Assembly (NCBI RefSeq): GCF_964204865.1
Contig: NC_135258.1
Coordinates: 9,477,001 to 9,541,000 of the forward strand
Direction: 5' to 3'
Source: Styela clava
Taxonomy: Eukaryota; Chordata; Ascidiacea; Stolidobranchia; Styelidae
Length of the DNA stretch: 64,000 nt
The position numbers and the translations under genes were made by a program. Shown here piece after piece: positions 39,149-51,514 of the stretch; within the stretch, counting starts at the first letter, position 1; every line of letters starts with the position of its first letter. The notes beneath the pieces are model-generated. The model was not told the DNA's origin and did no database searches. It saw nothing but the letters and a program-made list of their open reading frames with translations.

Positions 39149-42100
39149 TTATCTGAAAAAAAAGAGAATAAATTCTGAAATATATTCGTTTTTAGTACAA
39201 TAATATATAGTGTTGCTTATATATCCATCCACTTATTGCGTAACACTCTTTTTTGTAGTAAGATTAAAATAATAGATTTAAATAGAAAAAAAAACTTACT
39301 TTTCTTCGCCAGCAAGATCAAAAAGTTCAGCCATTCTAAATGGACAAGCAGACATACAGATCGGATCTGCTATTGTGCATGACACGCATCTCAAATCCGA
39401 ATCTGTTATTATTGAAGGAATCAATAAAGTTACTAAAAACTTTTATCTTATGGCTTTAGATTTGCATATTCTTGAACTAATCAAGAAAAGAAATTTTATC
39501 GATAGTGTCTATAAATATATTTTCCATTTCTTTTAAAATAGGTTTTACATTTAAATTGATTCTGTGTGAACACGGAAACAAGAATGAATTGGGATTTCTA
39601 ATTTTTCAATGAAGTTAATTTAGCCCACCGACAGGTTGTTCAACATTGCGTTGCAATTCCTTCATTCTGTACGGACATGCGGATTGGCAAACTGGGTCAG
39701 AGATGGCACACGAGAGGCAGTGACGAGTGATTTGGTCTAAATGACAAGTTGAAGATTCTATCAAATTTTCAATATTTTGAATACAAATTTGTGGCTGTCA
39801 AATCCAAGTATCTGTCGTACATGATATATCAATATTAATTGGGTATTTAGACAATAATATATTTGCATATATTTATCAGTGGCTTTCCTATTATTTTTTA
39901 ATACCATGTCCTGTATTTAGTGGGTAGTGAAATAAAACATGAAGGAATGTAATAAACCGTACTCAGTTCAATGCCAAGACATGCAAAATAATAAAGAATG
40001 GCTTTTAGAAACTAGTTCTATGTGACTAATAAAATTGCAAATAAAAGTATAACACTTCACCATCCGATTGTACGTCTCGTTCCAACTCCGTCATTCTATA
40101 CGGACATGATGCTTGACAAATCGGATCAGCAATTGCACAAGAGAGACATTGACGAGTGAGTTGGTCTGAAAAGTAATAGAATGAGATAGTAGTAGTTTTT
40201 TAAAAGTATTGAGACCGGAAAACAATAATTACATATTTATCAATAAATAGTTGTTAATTTTAGCCAACTTTTTCATGGACAGTTTTCTGATTTCCCTCTT
40301 TTATAATGTAATATGTCCGATTTTCAAAAGATTTGGGTTATACATGATAAACGAACAGAGGGTTGCTCAATATTATTCATATTCAGCATGTAAGATTTTC
40401 GGAAACACCATTAAATGTCGCCGGACCATTATATATTAAATATCTCCGGTGGTCGGCTCAATCATAGTTATTGACAGACATTCAAGCAATATATATTTAT
40501 TTTACCGTCAGATTGAACGTCACGCTCCAACTCCTTCATTCTGTACGGACACGCGGATTGGCAAACTGGATCTGCGATGGCGCATGTGAGACACTGGCGA
40601 GTGAGTTGGTCTGGAATATTGAATGCAAATTTATGTGATCAGATATTTAAAGATTTTATTAGACATTTTGTCGATTTCGACCACTTTTTCACAATGAATG
40701 GGTTATAAAGTTTTATATTGAATTGTTTTATAAATTATCTTAATTTTCATTTCGAATAACACGTCCGATGTTAGTGAATATGGTACCTATTCGATTAAGA
40801 ATAGCTATACATTCAAAAAGTTGTGTTGTCGGAACGTTACATTCTTTGTAAAAAGTAGATGATTTTCTAAAATCAAAGATTAGTTTGAAGTGTAGAAATA
40901 AGCCCTACATTCCTTGCTGTGGAATAAATATCGTTAGATATGTTAGATCTATCATCAAAGAAATCTTAATTTATCCGATTTGGGCAATACTTTGTTGGTA
41001 GTTTTATTTACTTTCAGTATTTTACGTGGAATATTTCTTTTAATTTGAATGATATCTGACTCTTTCACTGCCCCCACTGGGTTTGCATTTGAAAGTCCGC
41101 AGAATAGTTAGGTCGTTCAAAATCTGACTCGATTTTAATTGCATGTCTGCTCCCTAAATAAAATTTAACAATTGAGCTACGTAATTCTGTTAAAAAATAA
41201 TTTTCGATACAACTTTTAAAATCTTTCATAGTTGACATGTAACTAAATTTTAACAATCGAATCTCACCGTCAGATTGTTGCAAGTCGCGTTCCAACTCTT
41301 TCATTCTATACGGACATGATGCTTGACAAATTGGATCAGAAATCGCACAAGAGAGACATTGACGAGTGAGTTGATCTAAAACGGTAATGTATATTACATA
41401 AATTCGTAGGATCCTTAATGTGGAGAATATTCCATTCCAATACCAACTTTATACGATTATAGCTTCTAATATCATTGATGAGATACTAAGTTATCTCATT
41501 TCATAATTTAGATCAATAAATTATTAACCGTTATTATTATTACACGCTACATATTTTAAATACTGATTAACAGCTTACCGTCCGATTTTTGCAGGTCGCG
41601 TTCCAACTCTTTCATTCTATACGGACATGATGCTTGACAAATTGGATCAGAAATGGTACAAGAGAGACATGTACGAGTGAGTTGATCTAAAACAATAATG
41701 TATATTACATAAATTCGTAGGATCCTTTTAATGTGGAGAATATTCCATTCCAATACCAACTTTATACAATTATAGCTTCTAATATTATTGATTAGATGAT
41801 ACTACCTCATCTCATTTCATAATTAAGATCAATAAAATATTACCCGTTACACGCTACATATTTGTGAATACAGGTTAACAGCTTACCGTCCGATTGTTGC
41901 ATGCCGAGTTCCAACTCTTTCATTCTATACGGACATGATGCTTGACAAATTGGGTCCGAGATAGCACAAGAGAGACATTGTCGAGTGAGCTGGTCTAAAG
42001 AAATGACATGATATTCTAACAAAGAATCCTATCAGAAGGCCATTGTTGAATGAGAGATGCATTTCAATTTTTGCATGATATATATCTGATCTAGCAAGTA

Positions 42101-45082
42101 GATTAAAACGTTTTTGATGCGTCAAAATAGATATAGATATATAAAATAGATATAAAATTTCCCATGTATAAAATGAATGTTTTAGTCGTTTTTAGTTGTA
42201 AAATCCATATTTCTAAAATACAAATTAGATTATTAGACAAATGACCAAATAAAAAAGAATGTTGGCACAATTACGGAACCTGGAGGTACACTATTTCGGT
42301 GAAACGAATTGGTAGGTTTTTAGATTATTGGTTTTCGAAGACGAATTCATTTATTTTTCATTCAAATGCTTTGTTTATTAAAACGTTTTTTACTGGGAAA
42401 TGCATACAGCGTATTCAAAACATCCTGAAGTCTTGGGGTGTCTATACATAATGAAAATAAGAATTAATAATATCAAAATGCAGCTATTAATTATAAAATT
42501 TTATTTTACCTGATTCTCGAGAATTTGGAAAAAACTTAGTACAATTTTTCCCCAACATAAATAACATTTTATAACCAATGAAAAACTGAAATTTTTTCGA
42601 GTGACAACAAGTCGTGGATATCCTGCTGCTTACTCGATACATTTTACTAAGCATCAAAGATAAACAAATCCATTCCAGTGTATTGTATACAGCATTTCGA
42701 AAACGTGAAAATTACAACACTTGCTTGGCACATTTCTGCCATTCTGCAAACATAACTCTTCACAGTTGGTATTTTTACCATTGAACATTTAATCGGACTT
42801 CTTTAGCATGATACAAAAACCGTTAAATATCCGTGTTTTTACAAAAAATATTAATACCGCCTATAAGGCTTTGTTACACTCGTTTTGAGATAAAAATCTA
42901 CCATTATATCAGGGTGGTCCAAAGTTGTTGGTATCCAGAATCACAATATTTTTTTGTATTATTCGCTGACCAAACTGATTTTTCTGGGGTGTTTTACGTT
43001 GCACGTCGCCCGCGGTCCTGGGTTTGGACCACGTTGCCCTATGTAATAATAATAATTTATACTGTGTGTCTCCAACAGCAATTTAAGTTAAAGCACCTAT
43101 CAACCACAAAAAAAAACTTTGGTCGAGTACACTATGTTTGAGTTTACTGACAAGAAATATATAGGAATTAATAGCAAAATATAACAGATTACATGCAAAT
43201 TATAGCATTGTAAAAAAGATTGTAAACATAATGTAACACAATATTATGACACAACAATACACAAGTAACTGATATAGTAGGAGTTTTTATACAATATCCG
43301 ATGTTCATTATACATTGATACAGAATTATCAACATCAACACGGAATGATGAGAAATGCAAAAACTGAACAATACATCTAGGACGGACATGAGTAGAAACA
43401 TATAGGATCGTCAATAGCGCAATTCATGCAATTCCGGGCAGAGATTTCTGGAATTAAGAAAATTTCTAATAAAGTAGTCGGAAGGGTAAAGATACCAGGA
43501 TTTATTTAACATCCCAATATAGCCTACATTAAGTTGACATACACATATAACATACAATACTTTAACCCAAAAGGGCAAAACTTGGATGAGCTGTTTTCAG
43601 AAAATGAGGAAAAGGTGTGTTTTGATTTTTAAACTCCTGTAAATATTTATTGAAAATTTTTGGTGAATAATATTTCGAATAAAGATTGAAATATGAATTA
43701 TTTATAAACAACAATTAAATATCAACTTGAAGAGCTTCCATTTCTTTGTAACATTTTCAAATAAACTTTGTTTACAAAATTTCAACTTTAACTTTGTGTC
43801 TCGAAATCCACGAATTGTCTTATTAAAACATGTTTCAGTGGGCATAGGTATATCGATAATTTGAAAACCTAAAACTCATATTAATTGTCGTAACGCGGGT
43901 AGATAAATAGACAATGATATCGAGACCTTGATGGACAAAAATGTTATAATTGTGTATATTCAAAACCAATAGTCAGGAATCGAGCGAAAGCTCACTATCG
44001 CGATATGGTAAATTTAAGTTCGATAACGTCTTATAGTAAATATACTACATTTAATAAAATGGCTTTAATTACATTTGTCAACAGCGTCCCTATCTGTTCT
44101 ACATATATACACTGTAGGTAGTGTAGCTAGAGCCAGGACTCAGCCGAAGAAACCGACTGGGAACCATGGTGCCTGTACCTCGTATAGCATCTCGTTGGAA
44201 GTAAAAAAACTAAATGCCTAATTTTTGTATGCAATAGATTGTTATTGTGCTGACACTTCTGTTCCATTAAAATTACTGTTTTTCTTTCAATATATATTAA
44301 TAAAAAAAAAACCACATGCTCCTGCAAACTCGATATGTAAATTAAAAGAAAGTCGTACCCTTTTCCACTTGTCGTTCATTTCCAGATTTCATTGCCTTCA
44401 TACATATTGTCTCATAGATTGTTGATTCTGGATTGTCTACAAGACAGAGTTCAGCTAACATGTGTTGTGATGCTTTTTTCAGAAGTGTCTTTCCTTCGTC
44501 AGAAAGACCCTTCTATTATAACACAAAAACAAAATTATCAAGTTTAAATATATTCGAAATAAATACAGAATAAGCGGCCTTATTCAAAAATGGAATAGGG
44601 GTATATGCTTATATATTCATTGTTGTATAATGTGGTTGTCTTTTTGTATGATCCATTAACCTTTTGATCAAAATAAATAGTAGAAGATCAAAAGTACATT
44701 TTAAATCACAGAACATTCACTGTTAAGGGATTCTTTTTCTGCACGATTGTGAAGCATTCGCTTCAAGCAAGGAAAATCAGCATTTAAATTATTGAATACA
44801 GATGGGAAATATAATTTAAATATAGCAATAAAAATGTAATTCAATAGAGCGAAATTACTCTGCAACAATTACATACATTGCATTTAAGCGAGATACCTTT
44901 GCAGAGTCCTAATTACAGATAAAACTCCTATGATACTTCTTATGATACATTTTTGAAAAACTTTTTATTATATAAAAATGGTATTTTACGTTCGTTGAGG
45001 TTTCTTGTTTCACACGTGGAAGAAACGCTGCTGATGTTGTGATAACGCACAAACAGAAAACCGCTATAACGGATGAATACAT
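39149..45082 (-). CDS. Secreted multi-module cysteine-rich protein (predicted long form)
   Basis: Predicted splicing: signal exon 45082-44990, helical exon 44512-44359, then seven module exons 41994-41887, 41686-41579, 41375-41268, 40610-40506, 40165-40061, 39736-39629 and 39402-39300, and a last exon 39152-39149 that supplies only the stop. About 331 residues. The first exon begins MYSSVIAVFCLCVITTSAAF, a typical signal peptide. Each module reads like DQLTRQCLSCAISDPICQ followed by ASCPYRMKELE and an acidic/Gln tail: cysteine pattern C-x2-C-x6-C-x3-C-P with an invariant DP. The first six modules are 35-36 codons with phase-1 introns on both sides; the seventh diverges and exits in phase 2 into the stop exon. 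The long form is an inference from matching phases: 2.4 kb separates exon 2 from the first module. I do not recognise the family. Two disulfides per module and export from the cell are likely. Confidence 0.68.
39300..41994 (-). repeat. Tandem array of seven cysteine-module exons
   Basis: Exon order 5' to 3': 41994-41887, 41686-41579, 41375-41268 (each 108 bp), 40610-40506, 40165-40061 (105 bp), 39736-39629 (108 bp) and 39402-39300 (103 bp). The first three differ by only a few residues, and the introns after the first two modules (about 200 bp) are nearly identical, sharing GGATCCTT, GAGAATATTCCATTCC and CCAACTTTATAC. That marks recent duplication of a unit of about 310 bp. The fourth to sixth modules are older copies; the seventh (RCVSCTIADPICMSACPFRM) is the most diverged and has lost the DQLTR lead. 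Conserved in all seven: four cysteines, DP and CP-aromatic-RM. Confidence 0.9.
42350..42642 (-). CDS. Possible small two-exon gene or orphan exon pair (70 aa)
   Basis: A start codon at 42642 opens a 44-codon exon (42642-42510) ending in a phase-1 GTAAAA donor. After a short intron a phase-1 acceptor leads to 42441-42362, which closes with TGA, and AATAAA lies at 42355-42350. The product ends TPRLQDVLNTLYAF and then KKRFNKQSI; the first exon is rich in K, F and C without a clear signal peptide. The splice sites, phases and polyadenylation signal agree, and the phase matches the surrounding cysteine-module gene. The second exon could therefore be an alternative end of that gene. No family is recognised and the pair may be fortuitous. 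Confidence 0.3.
43377..45082 (-). CDS. Secreted single-module cysteine-rich protein (short form, 105 aa)
   Basis: Three exons: 45082-44990, 44512-44359 and 43447-43377, all GT-AG, with phases 0 and 1, closing exactly at TAG. Residues 1-19 form a hydrophobic signal peptide ending in TSAA before FLPRVK. Exon 2 (51 codons, KGLSDEGKTLLKKASQ, then LAELCLVDNPE and ETICMKAMKSG) is predicted helical with two cysteines. Exon 3 encodes EISARNCMNCAIDDPICFYS, then CPS and stop: one module with the same C-x2-C-x6-C-x3-C-P spacing as the seven exons further downstream. It ends right after CP, where the other modules continue with YRMKELE. It may be a complete gene, or an alternative terminal exon of the long form, because exon 2 leaves a phase-1 end that fits both. 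The function is unknown; export from the cell is likely. Confidence 0.7.
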
Positions 45083-47306
45083 ACTTCACAAACTTTTAGT
45101 TACTCGTATAATTTGAAATACAATGTATCAATTTCTAAATATAAAAACAAAATTGTTGAAAAATATTGATATTGTAGGTTGCTCAGATAAGATCTGTATA
45201 CTTTGAGTAGCCACGTTTGATACTTTATTGTAATATTAGGTACATAAGTTTTCTAGATCTACACAGAGCTCTTTGGGCGCGGATTCGGATTGGTTGTTTG
45301 GGGTCTCCCGAGTACCTTCGTATAAAGAGACTGTTATCCAGATTTACGAAGTCTAAAGAATTATTTAGATAAGATGAAGAGTTATTTGTTCAGAGCAAAA
45401 ATTCCTTACTGCATTCCACTCATGATTCTTTCCTCTTGTAAAAATTATTTTGTTTTTAGCAAGAAACAGCTTTTCTGTTATAATTTATCGACAGAGAAGA
45501 GCCGCGTATATGCTTCTAAGCATATTTTTCTTTTAATATACCCACCTGACCTATCTGATTGTCTACCTGTATCCGACTAAAGTATTGGACATTTATAGGT
45601 AAAATTCGGAAGAAATTTTAATTAATTTTTTCCAATTACCGTCATTCCTACGAATTAATAATATATGTTTCATATCCTTATTTATAAACAGTAAACAGGT
45701 GACATATGTCTAGCAGAAGTCCGTGTACGAGTACGTGTGCAAATAGATTGTTTTCAAGACTGTTTTGTATGCTATGACGTCCATAGTTCTCTAAATATAT
45801 CGCAATACCGTATACAATTAGCTCGCGTTGTTGACTTCTGTCGGGGCAAGCGAGCAAACACTGGTTAGTAAGTTTTACATCAAAAATTCAATAGTCACTT
45901 ATTTCAGTGTAATCCAAAATGTTAATATTGTTTAAAACGTTGTGGATCGGTTATTTGTAATTTTCTTTAATGCGATTATGTCAAATAATTACAACTGGTT
46001 TAATATCAATTTTTATTTTGTACCTTTTTTTCTATTCCATCTGCCTATGTGTCGCCGTTAAAAATACGACAAGACCAGAAAATTATTGACTTGATTGGAA
46101 ATATTGGTTACCAGTTTTACTGAAATGGCTTCAAGTGAGGATTGCCATGATTGTGATCTGGAATTGTTTGTTTCACTGCAAACGTCATGGTAACTATTTA
46201 AAGTGATGAACTGATAAGACTAGAACAAACATTGTATACTTATACATTGTAAGAGTTCATTCTCCATAGATCGAAAGTGAAAAATATAATTTTCTGCCCG
46301 ATCCGAAAACAATATATATCAAAGTGGGTTCGAATTTTGGAGTATTTCAGTAAATTATCATTTTTTAATCCTTTCTAAAAATAACGATTTAGAATCACGA
46401 TTCAGGCAAACCTATTGTTAGCTGATTTCCAGACCTCTCCAATCAAAAAATTTGTATTTTGATTTAAAAGTCTGGATCCCTTATTATTCACAGCAGTCTC
46501 GAATAAGACAAAATGGTCTTTCTTTGAGGGTAAAAATTTCCCTTGCTATGGATGATTCATATTAGCAATATTTAATCAAAAAATTGGGTTTTTTGTCAAT
46601 ATGAAAAATTTCTTAATCAAGAAGGTTATTTCCCATATATTCAATAATGACTCATTTTAATGACTTAGGTAAGCTTCGGAAAATGACGTGAAATGTTACT
46701 GACAACCCAAATGTAAAAATCGTGCAAATAACGATCTCACGGCTCAATTTTTAATTAAAACTTATTTGAATGTTTTATTTTAATAAATTGGAATTATACG
46801 ACCATCTGTCGAAAGTTTGAAGAAATTACACAGTACAAACGCCGGGCATTCGCTTATTGAAATTAGAACAAATGATTAGGGTCCATATGCTATTTATCAC
46901 ATATTCTCATTACTAATTTGTTCGTTAGTTCTTTATTAATTTTGCTAAACTATTTTTTTTCAAATTTGAAACGCCATCATTTCTCTGGAATCGTTATGCC
47001 ATATGCTCATGAGACACTTATTTTGTGACCACAATGCCATTGACCCCCTTTGATCGATTTTCCTTTTTAGTAGAAACTATAATAGAACATCGCATGTCAT
47101 ACCAACAAAATATATCTTTTTCCAATCAAGCCTGATTGATCAAAAACCATTTCAGCGAACTATTTTGAACTGATTACAACATCTTCATAGAAATCCAATA
47201 CAACTGGTGGATAGTATTTCCAAATAAAATATGGATTGTTTATATTCCAACACAAATCATATTATAACTATCAGTTGGGGTTCAGGAGACTAACCGCCTT
47301 TCATTG
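45083..47306. other. Upstream region of the cysteine-module gene, intergenic
   Basis: No exon recognised on either strand. On the minus strand an AACCAATCCGAATCCGCG stretch near 45277-45294, about 200 bp above the start codon, has a CCAAT core and could be promoter-proximal, but no TATA box was placed. The rest to 47.3 kb is AT-rich and featureless. Confidence 0.4.
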
Positions 47307-47314
47307 CTCTAGTC

Positions 47315-49010
47315 CAGGGCTTCCCAAACTTTTAAGCTCGCGGCCCCTTTTAATATATTAAAATTTTTCGCGGCCCTTGTTCACGCTAATAATGCTAAAC
47401 GGTTCAAAATATGCATTTTTTATATTTTATTGACACAGCTAATTCTCAACTTTTAATAGGGCTACTCAATAACAAAAACATCTGTACTCAGATCATTCAA
47501 TGTAATGGGTGCGAATGCTTCTTGCTGCATAGCAAGTTCAGCCGTGGCGCAATGTTTGTTTATGCAGGCCTAATGATAAATTACGATGTCTGCCCACCGA
47601 CCTAGTCCTAATCCGAAATTGTTCACTCTTATTGATTAAACTTAGCATGAAGCAGCGGTTTGCAGCGGCACTAAATCATCAAGAAAAAAAAACTAAGCGC
47701 ACCTCCACTAAAAAAATATGCTGCCGCAAAATAAAACACAAGTTAATATGTACTGTATGCCTTTTAAAGGTTTATAAACATGTAGGCCTAACTCTGCCTA
47801 GCTTTTCTTTAAAATGCCTAAAACTCACTCATGTTCGATAAACTCTGTTCAGCAAACTGCGGCCAACAAAATTGCAGCATTAGGGTTTACCTGTTACGTA
47901 ACAACGTAACAGAAAGTAAATAATATAGAACGGTAAAATGAATTTGATTCATATACACATCATTTGCTGTAATAAGAAACAATAAAACATTTGGAATAAA
48001 TATAATATGTAATATGTTTCGAGGCGCACTGAGCAAATCGCTTTCCGGAACTGCTAGCTTAGCGTTTAAAGCCGGCATTGTTATGCAAGCACGCAAATCG
48101 GGTCAAACTATCAGAATATGCATTGTTATGCAAGCGCGATGATTCTACCGTGTTTCTCCCAAAATAAGTCAAAGCCTGAATTTTAAAAATGATTTCAATT
48201 CAACCGCTCGCCTTGAAAAAAGACTTCGTTGATAGCGCAATTTGTTCATCTAATCCCGTGGAAGTTTCAATTCTGCTAGGACGCAAAATTTCGTGATGGC
48301 GTTATAATAAATAAGTTTAATTCTGAAAATTCGGTTTTCTGTAAATAGCGATTATTTTTCTTTGGTTTGTATTTATATAAAGCAGAGTTTTCTACCATGG
48401 CCCAATAAATGTGATTTCACTGACTGTTGTTAGGTTTTGTTTGTTCGTTTATAAAAAAAACTCATTGCAAAAAAGGTATTATATTGAAATGTATCAATAC
48501 GTACGGAATGTTTCACGGGAAGTCGCAACTTGAGCATATTTCTGGAGGGCGTCACAATACAGTGAAGTTCGAAAACCACTGAGTCCTAGTCGATAGAAAG
48601 AAATCTACTTTTTAAATGGTTAATAATCCATATGTAGCAGGTATTTTAAATGAAAACGTGCTATTAAATTGGCATCATACTTAATCATATTATTCATATA
48701 TTTCGGTATTCATATTTTGTATATTAAAAAATCTCGTTATTCTCTACATCCCCCAAAAATGAGCCCCAGTGTTCGAAAGAAAATTGAAGATAATGTCTTA
48801 TCTTCGGGAAAACATGGTATGATGATGTATATTCACTCGGATTCGTGAAATTATCGTTTTACACTATTTTTAATAATTGTATTTCAAATCAAGAGTGAAG
48901 AAGTGCAATAGATATAGTACTTTGTATAAGAATTGGTGTTCTCTTCGCGGCCCCTAGAATTCGTTTTGCGGCCCCTTCCAGGGCAGCGGCCCCTAGTTTG
49001 GAAATCCTTG
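47315..49010. mobile_element. hAT-like non-autonomous element, 1.7 kb, perfect 8-bp target duplication
   Basis: The left end is CAGGGCTTCCCAAACTTTTA; the right end, read inverted, is CAAGGATTTCCAAACTAGGG. The octamer CTCTAGTC occurs exactly on both sides (47307-47314 and 49011-49018). Subterminal GCGGCCCC words recur at both ends. These are the hallmarks of a hAT insertion. No frame of transposase length survives; the longest (64-69 codons) show no zinc finger or dimerisation motif. GAAAACCACTGAGTCC near 48573 resembles the end of another hAT family and suggests a nested insertion. Confidence 0.85.
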
Positions 49011-49059
49011 CTCTAGTCTAAGTATATCCCTATGATTATATTGAAAGAGATGCTTTAGC

Positions 49060-49740
49060 AATAACAAGAGAGCTATACTCAAAAAGTGGACACGGAGGGC
49101 AAAACTAAATATTTTATCATCAATTTCCCGAAAATCATAAACGGTAACTTACCAGTAGCCGTTTCGGAAGACGAACAACTCGACTACACAACACGGACAA
49201 CTCGACTATACGGACAAATCTGAGAGATAACTCGACTACCCAGGGTACCGGTACCGGTGCCGGTACAGGTACTGTTGTAGCTTTCCAGGCCCTGTGACGA
49301 TTATCTATTCTTCATGATTCAGTTTCAACGTGAATTGAAATACTAACTGATCCTGATCCGAGTCACTTCTGTGTTACCAGATCAGGTACCGCAGTCTACC
49401 GTTCCCCATAAAAAACTTCCCACTTTCGCAAGACACGCGATCCACCGTCTTCGCAACGAACAGGATCCGCTGATATACGTTCGCGGAAAGCCACAAGGTT
49501 GCAAATTTTGATGACCTCATAGCTCACAAAAAACGAATCTCATACAGCTCACAGAAATATTTGAAATAAATAAAAGTAATGGCCTTCTAGCAAATATTCA
49601 ATCTTTAACCACTGAAAATTTCAAAGCAATTGGTCCAGTAGTTGAAGTGATTTTTTTATAACGAGAGAAAGTATCCCAAAGAACAAGAACAGCATAATAA
49701 CAAAACGATCCATAGGTCCACTACATGTCCAATAATGCGA
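49060..49740 (-). repeat. Dispersed repeat family R1, long copy
   Basis: Starts AGAGAGCTATACTCAAAAAG with TGGACACGG, passes through an ACCGGTACCGGTGCCGGTAC block and TTTCCAGGCCCTGTGACGAT. It ends with the reverse complement of the short R1 form (AAAAAACGAATCTCATAC, CTTCTAGC, CAATTGGTCCAGTAGTTG, GATCCATAGGTCCACTAC). It is collinear with 10905-11402. Both ends contain AGTGGAC in opposite orientation, so it may be a terminal-inverted-repeat element. Confidence 0.65.
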
Positions 49741-51327
49741 ATTTCATTACCCCGATTGCCTTTATTTGTCTTCTCTTATATTTCACTGACGCCACCACAT
49801 TGTTTTTTTCGGTAATTTGAACTCCGCGTTTCCTTTTTCTCAAATTTCATTCTTGGAACTTCAAGTTAGTTTGTGATCGATTGAAATTCTATTATTACGG
49901 CATAAAGAAATACTTTATAATCTAAATAACTTAATGAATAAGCAACAAATTGAGAACAGAGAAATCTACCAGGCCAAGTAAACGCTGAATAATCGTAGCA
50001 AAGTTCAAAGCTTGTTTATGCAATCGGTTTTGTTTCAAATATCAATCTATCGTTTAAAGATAGCCAGCTTTATATATTCGTGGCTGTTATTCCAATTGTT
50101 GAACCGAAAGGATATTTTCTGACAAAATTTATGACTGATTTCTGCTGAATGACTCTCACCTATAAAAATCTTCCATCGCACTACCCTTTATGGTAAGAAA
50201 AAAAAAAAACAGGCTAGGAAATAGGCGGGGGCGGTTTATTTAGCGGAGGCCGCTTAAAAATCGCTGATTCGAAATAAAACAACTGTAGTTTATGAATACT
50301 ATACCGTATTTTTATTATCGTATACTAAAACAAGCCAACTGCAATATAGTTATGAAATATTTATAGAAAATCACGACCCCCTCAAACTTGGTTGTCTTGT
50401 GTATATTTTGAAATAAGTTTTAAAATTTGTATTGTCTGGTTCAGGAAGCAGCGCAGATTATCTTTGCAATAATCCAGTCAATACGACAGTGCAAACATCA
50501 AAGCTGAAAAGTTAATACCATTACCTACATTCTTACCGTATTTTTTTTTATTTTTTTTAATTTTTCTATGTAAATGTATTTCCCGATTTTTTTAAAGTTT
50601 AGTCTCATATCCTCAGTATCCTGAACTCTTTTTCTGTTTTCGATACGAGTCACGCAGAATTTTGCTACACGTCCCCTGTCATAACGCATTGAAGAATGGC
50701 GAAGGCAAAATGAGTCGAAATTGAAATGAAATTTTGTAAACATATTACTCTTATTGTTACGTGATAAAGGGATATTTTGTAATCTGATAAATTTATTTCG
50801 TCGATGTGAATAAATAAAAAAGGAATTTGTGGCGTCACAATATGACAATGCAATAAGTTTTAATCAATTATGATCATGTACTTATTTTGGTAAGCTTTTT
50901 AAAATTATATTGTATCCTTTATTATTAATATTATTAAATAAATTCAGCCGTTGACATTAGACTCCAAAAAATAAAAATTATTTAAAAAAAAAACGCTATT
51001 TATGAGTTGTTACCTCGTTTTGTTATGTATTGATAAGGTCATCAGCAGACATCAGTGTCATTTTCGTCTGTGGATAATTGTTAGTTTTTTCTATCTCGCA
51101 GGCTGGTACTTAAATATTATGATAGATGTGAAAAAATTGCATTGGTTACGTTGAAATCTACTAACACATTTTGATGATCGGAATAATCACATAAAATTTC
51201 GACTGGATTCTGACTCGAGTCCAAACTGTCAAACAATGCAACAAAATGCTACGTTTCGTGAAAAGAGATTATGTTATTTTTAAGAAAAGAAGCTGGGATG
51301 CAAATAAGTAAGTATCATTATTTTTGG
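49741..51327. other. Intergenic, no gene seen
   Basis: AT-rich. The piece at about 50870-51070 (TACTTATTTTGGTAAGCTT, then TTGACATTAGACTCCA) is related to 62095-62290, marking another dispersed repeat. The minus-strand frame at 50525-50848 has no recognisable domain. Confidence 0.45.
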
Positions 51328-51438
51328 GTGCTCCGGAGTATGCGTACCAAAATGTCACACAACCTGAATAGTAACCGGTACACACATACTATGTTCAGGT
51401 TGTGCGTCATCTTGGTGCGCATACCCCTGGAGGTCCAT
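51328..51438. mobile_element. Hairpin MITE, copy 2
   Basis: Left arm GGTGCTCCGGAGTATGCGTA to CACACAACCTGAA; right arm TTCAGGTTGTGCGTCATC to GCGCATACCCCTGGAGGTCC, inverted. Same family as 5277-5397, but the loop here is ACCGGTACACACATACTATG instead of a GT run. Confidence 0.72.
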
Positions 51439-51514
51439 TTTTTGTTTATTTTTAAAGCTTTCAATACGGTTATGGCATTGGTGGAAGAATTTGAGCTCTT
51501 AGCTCAGTTTAGAG

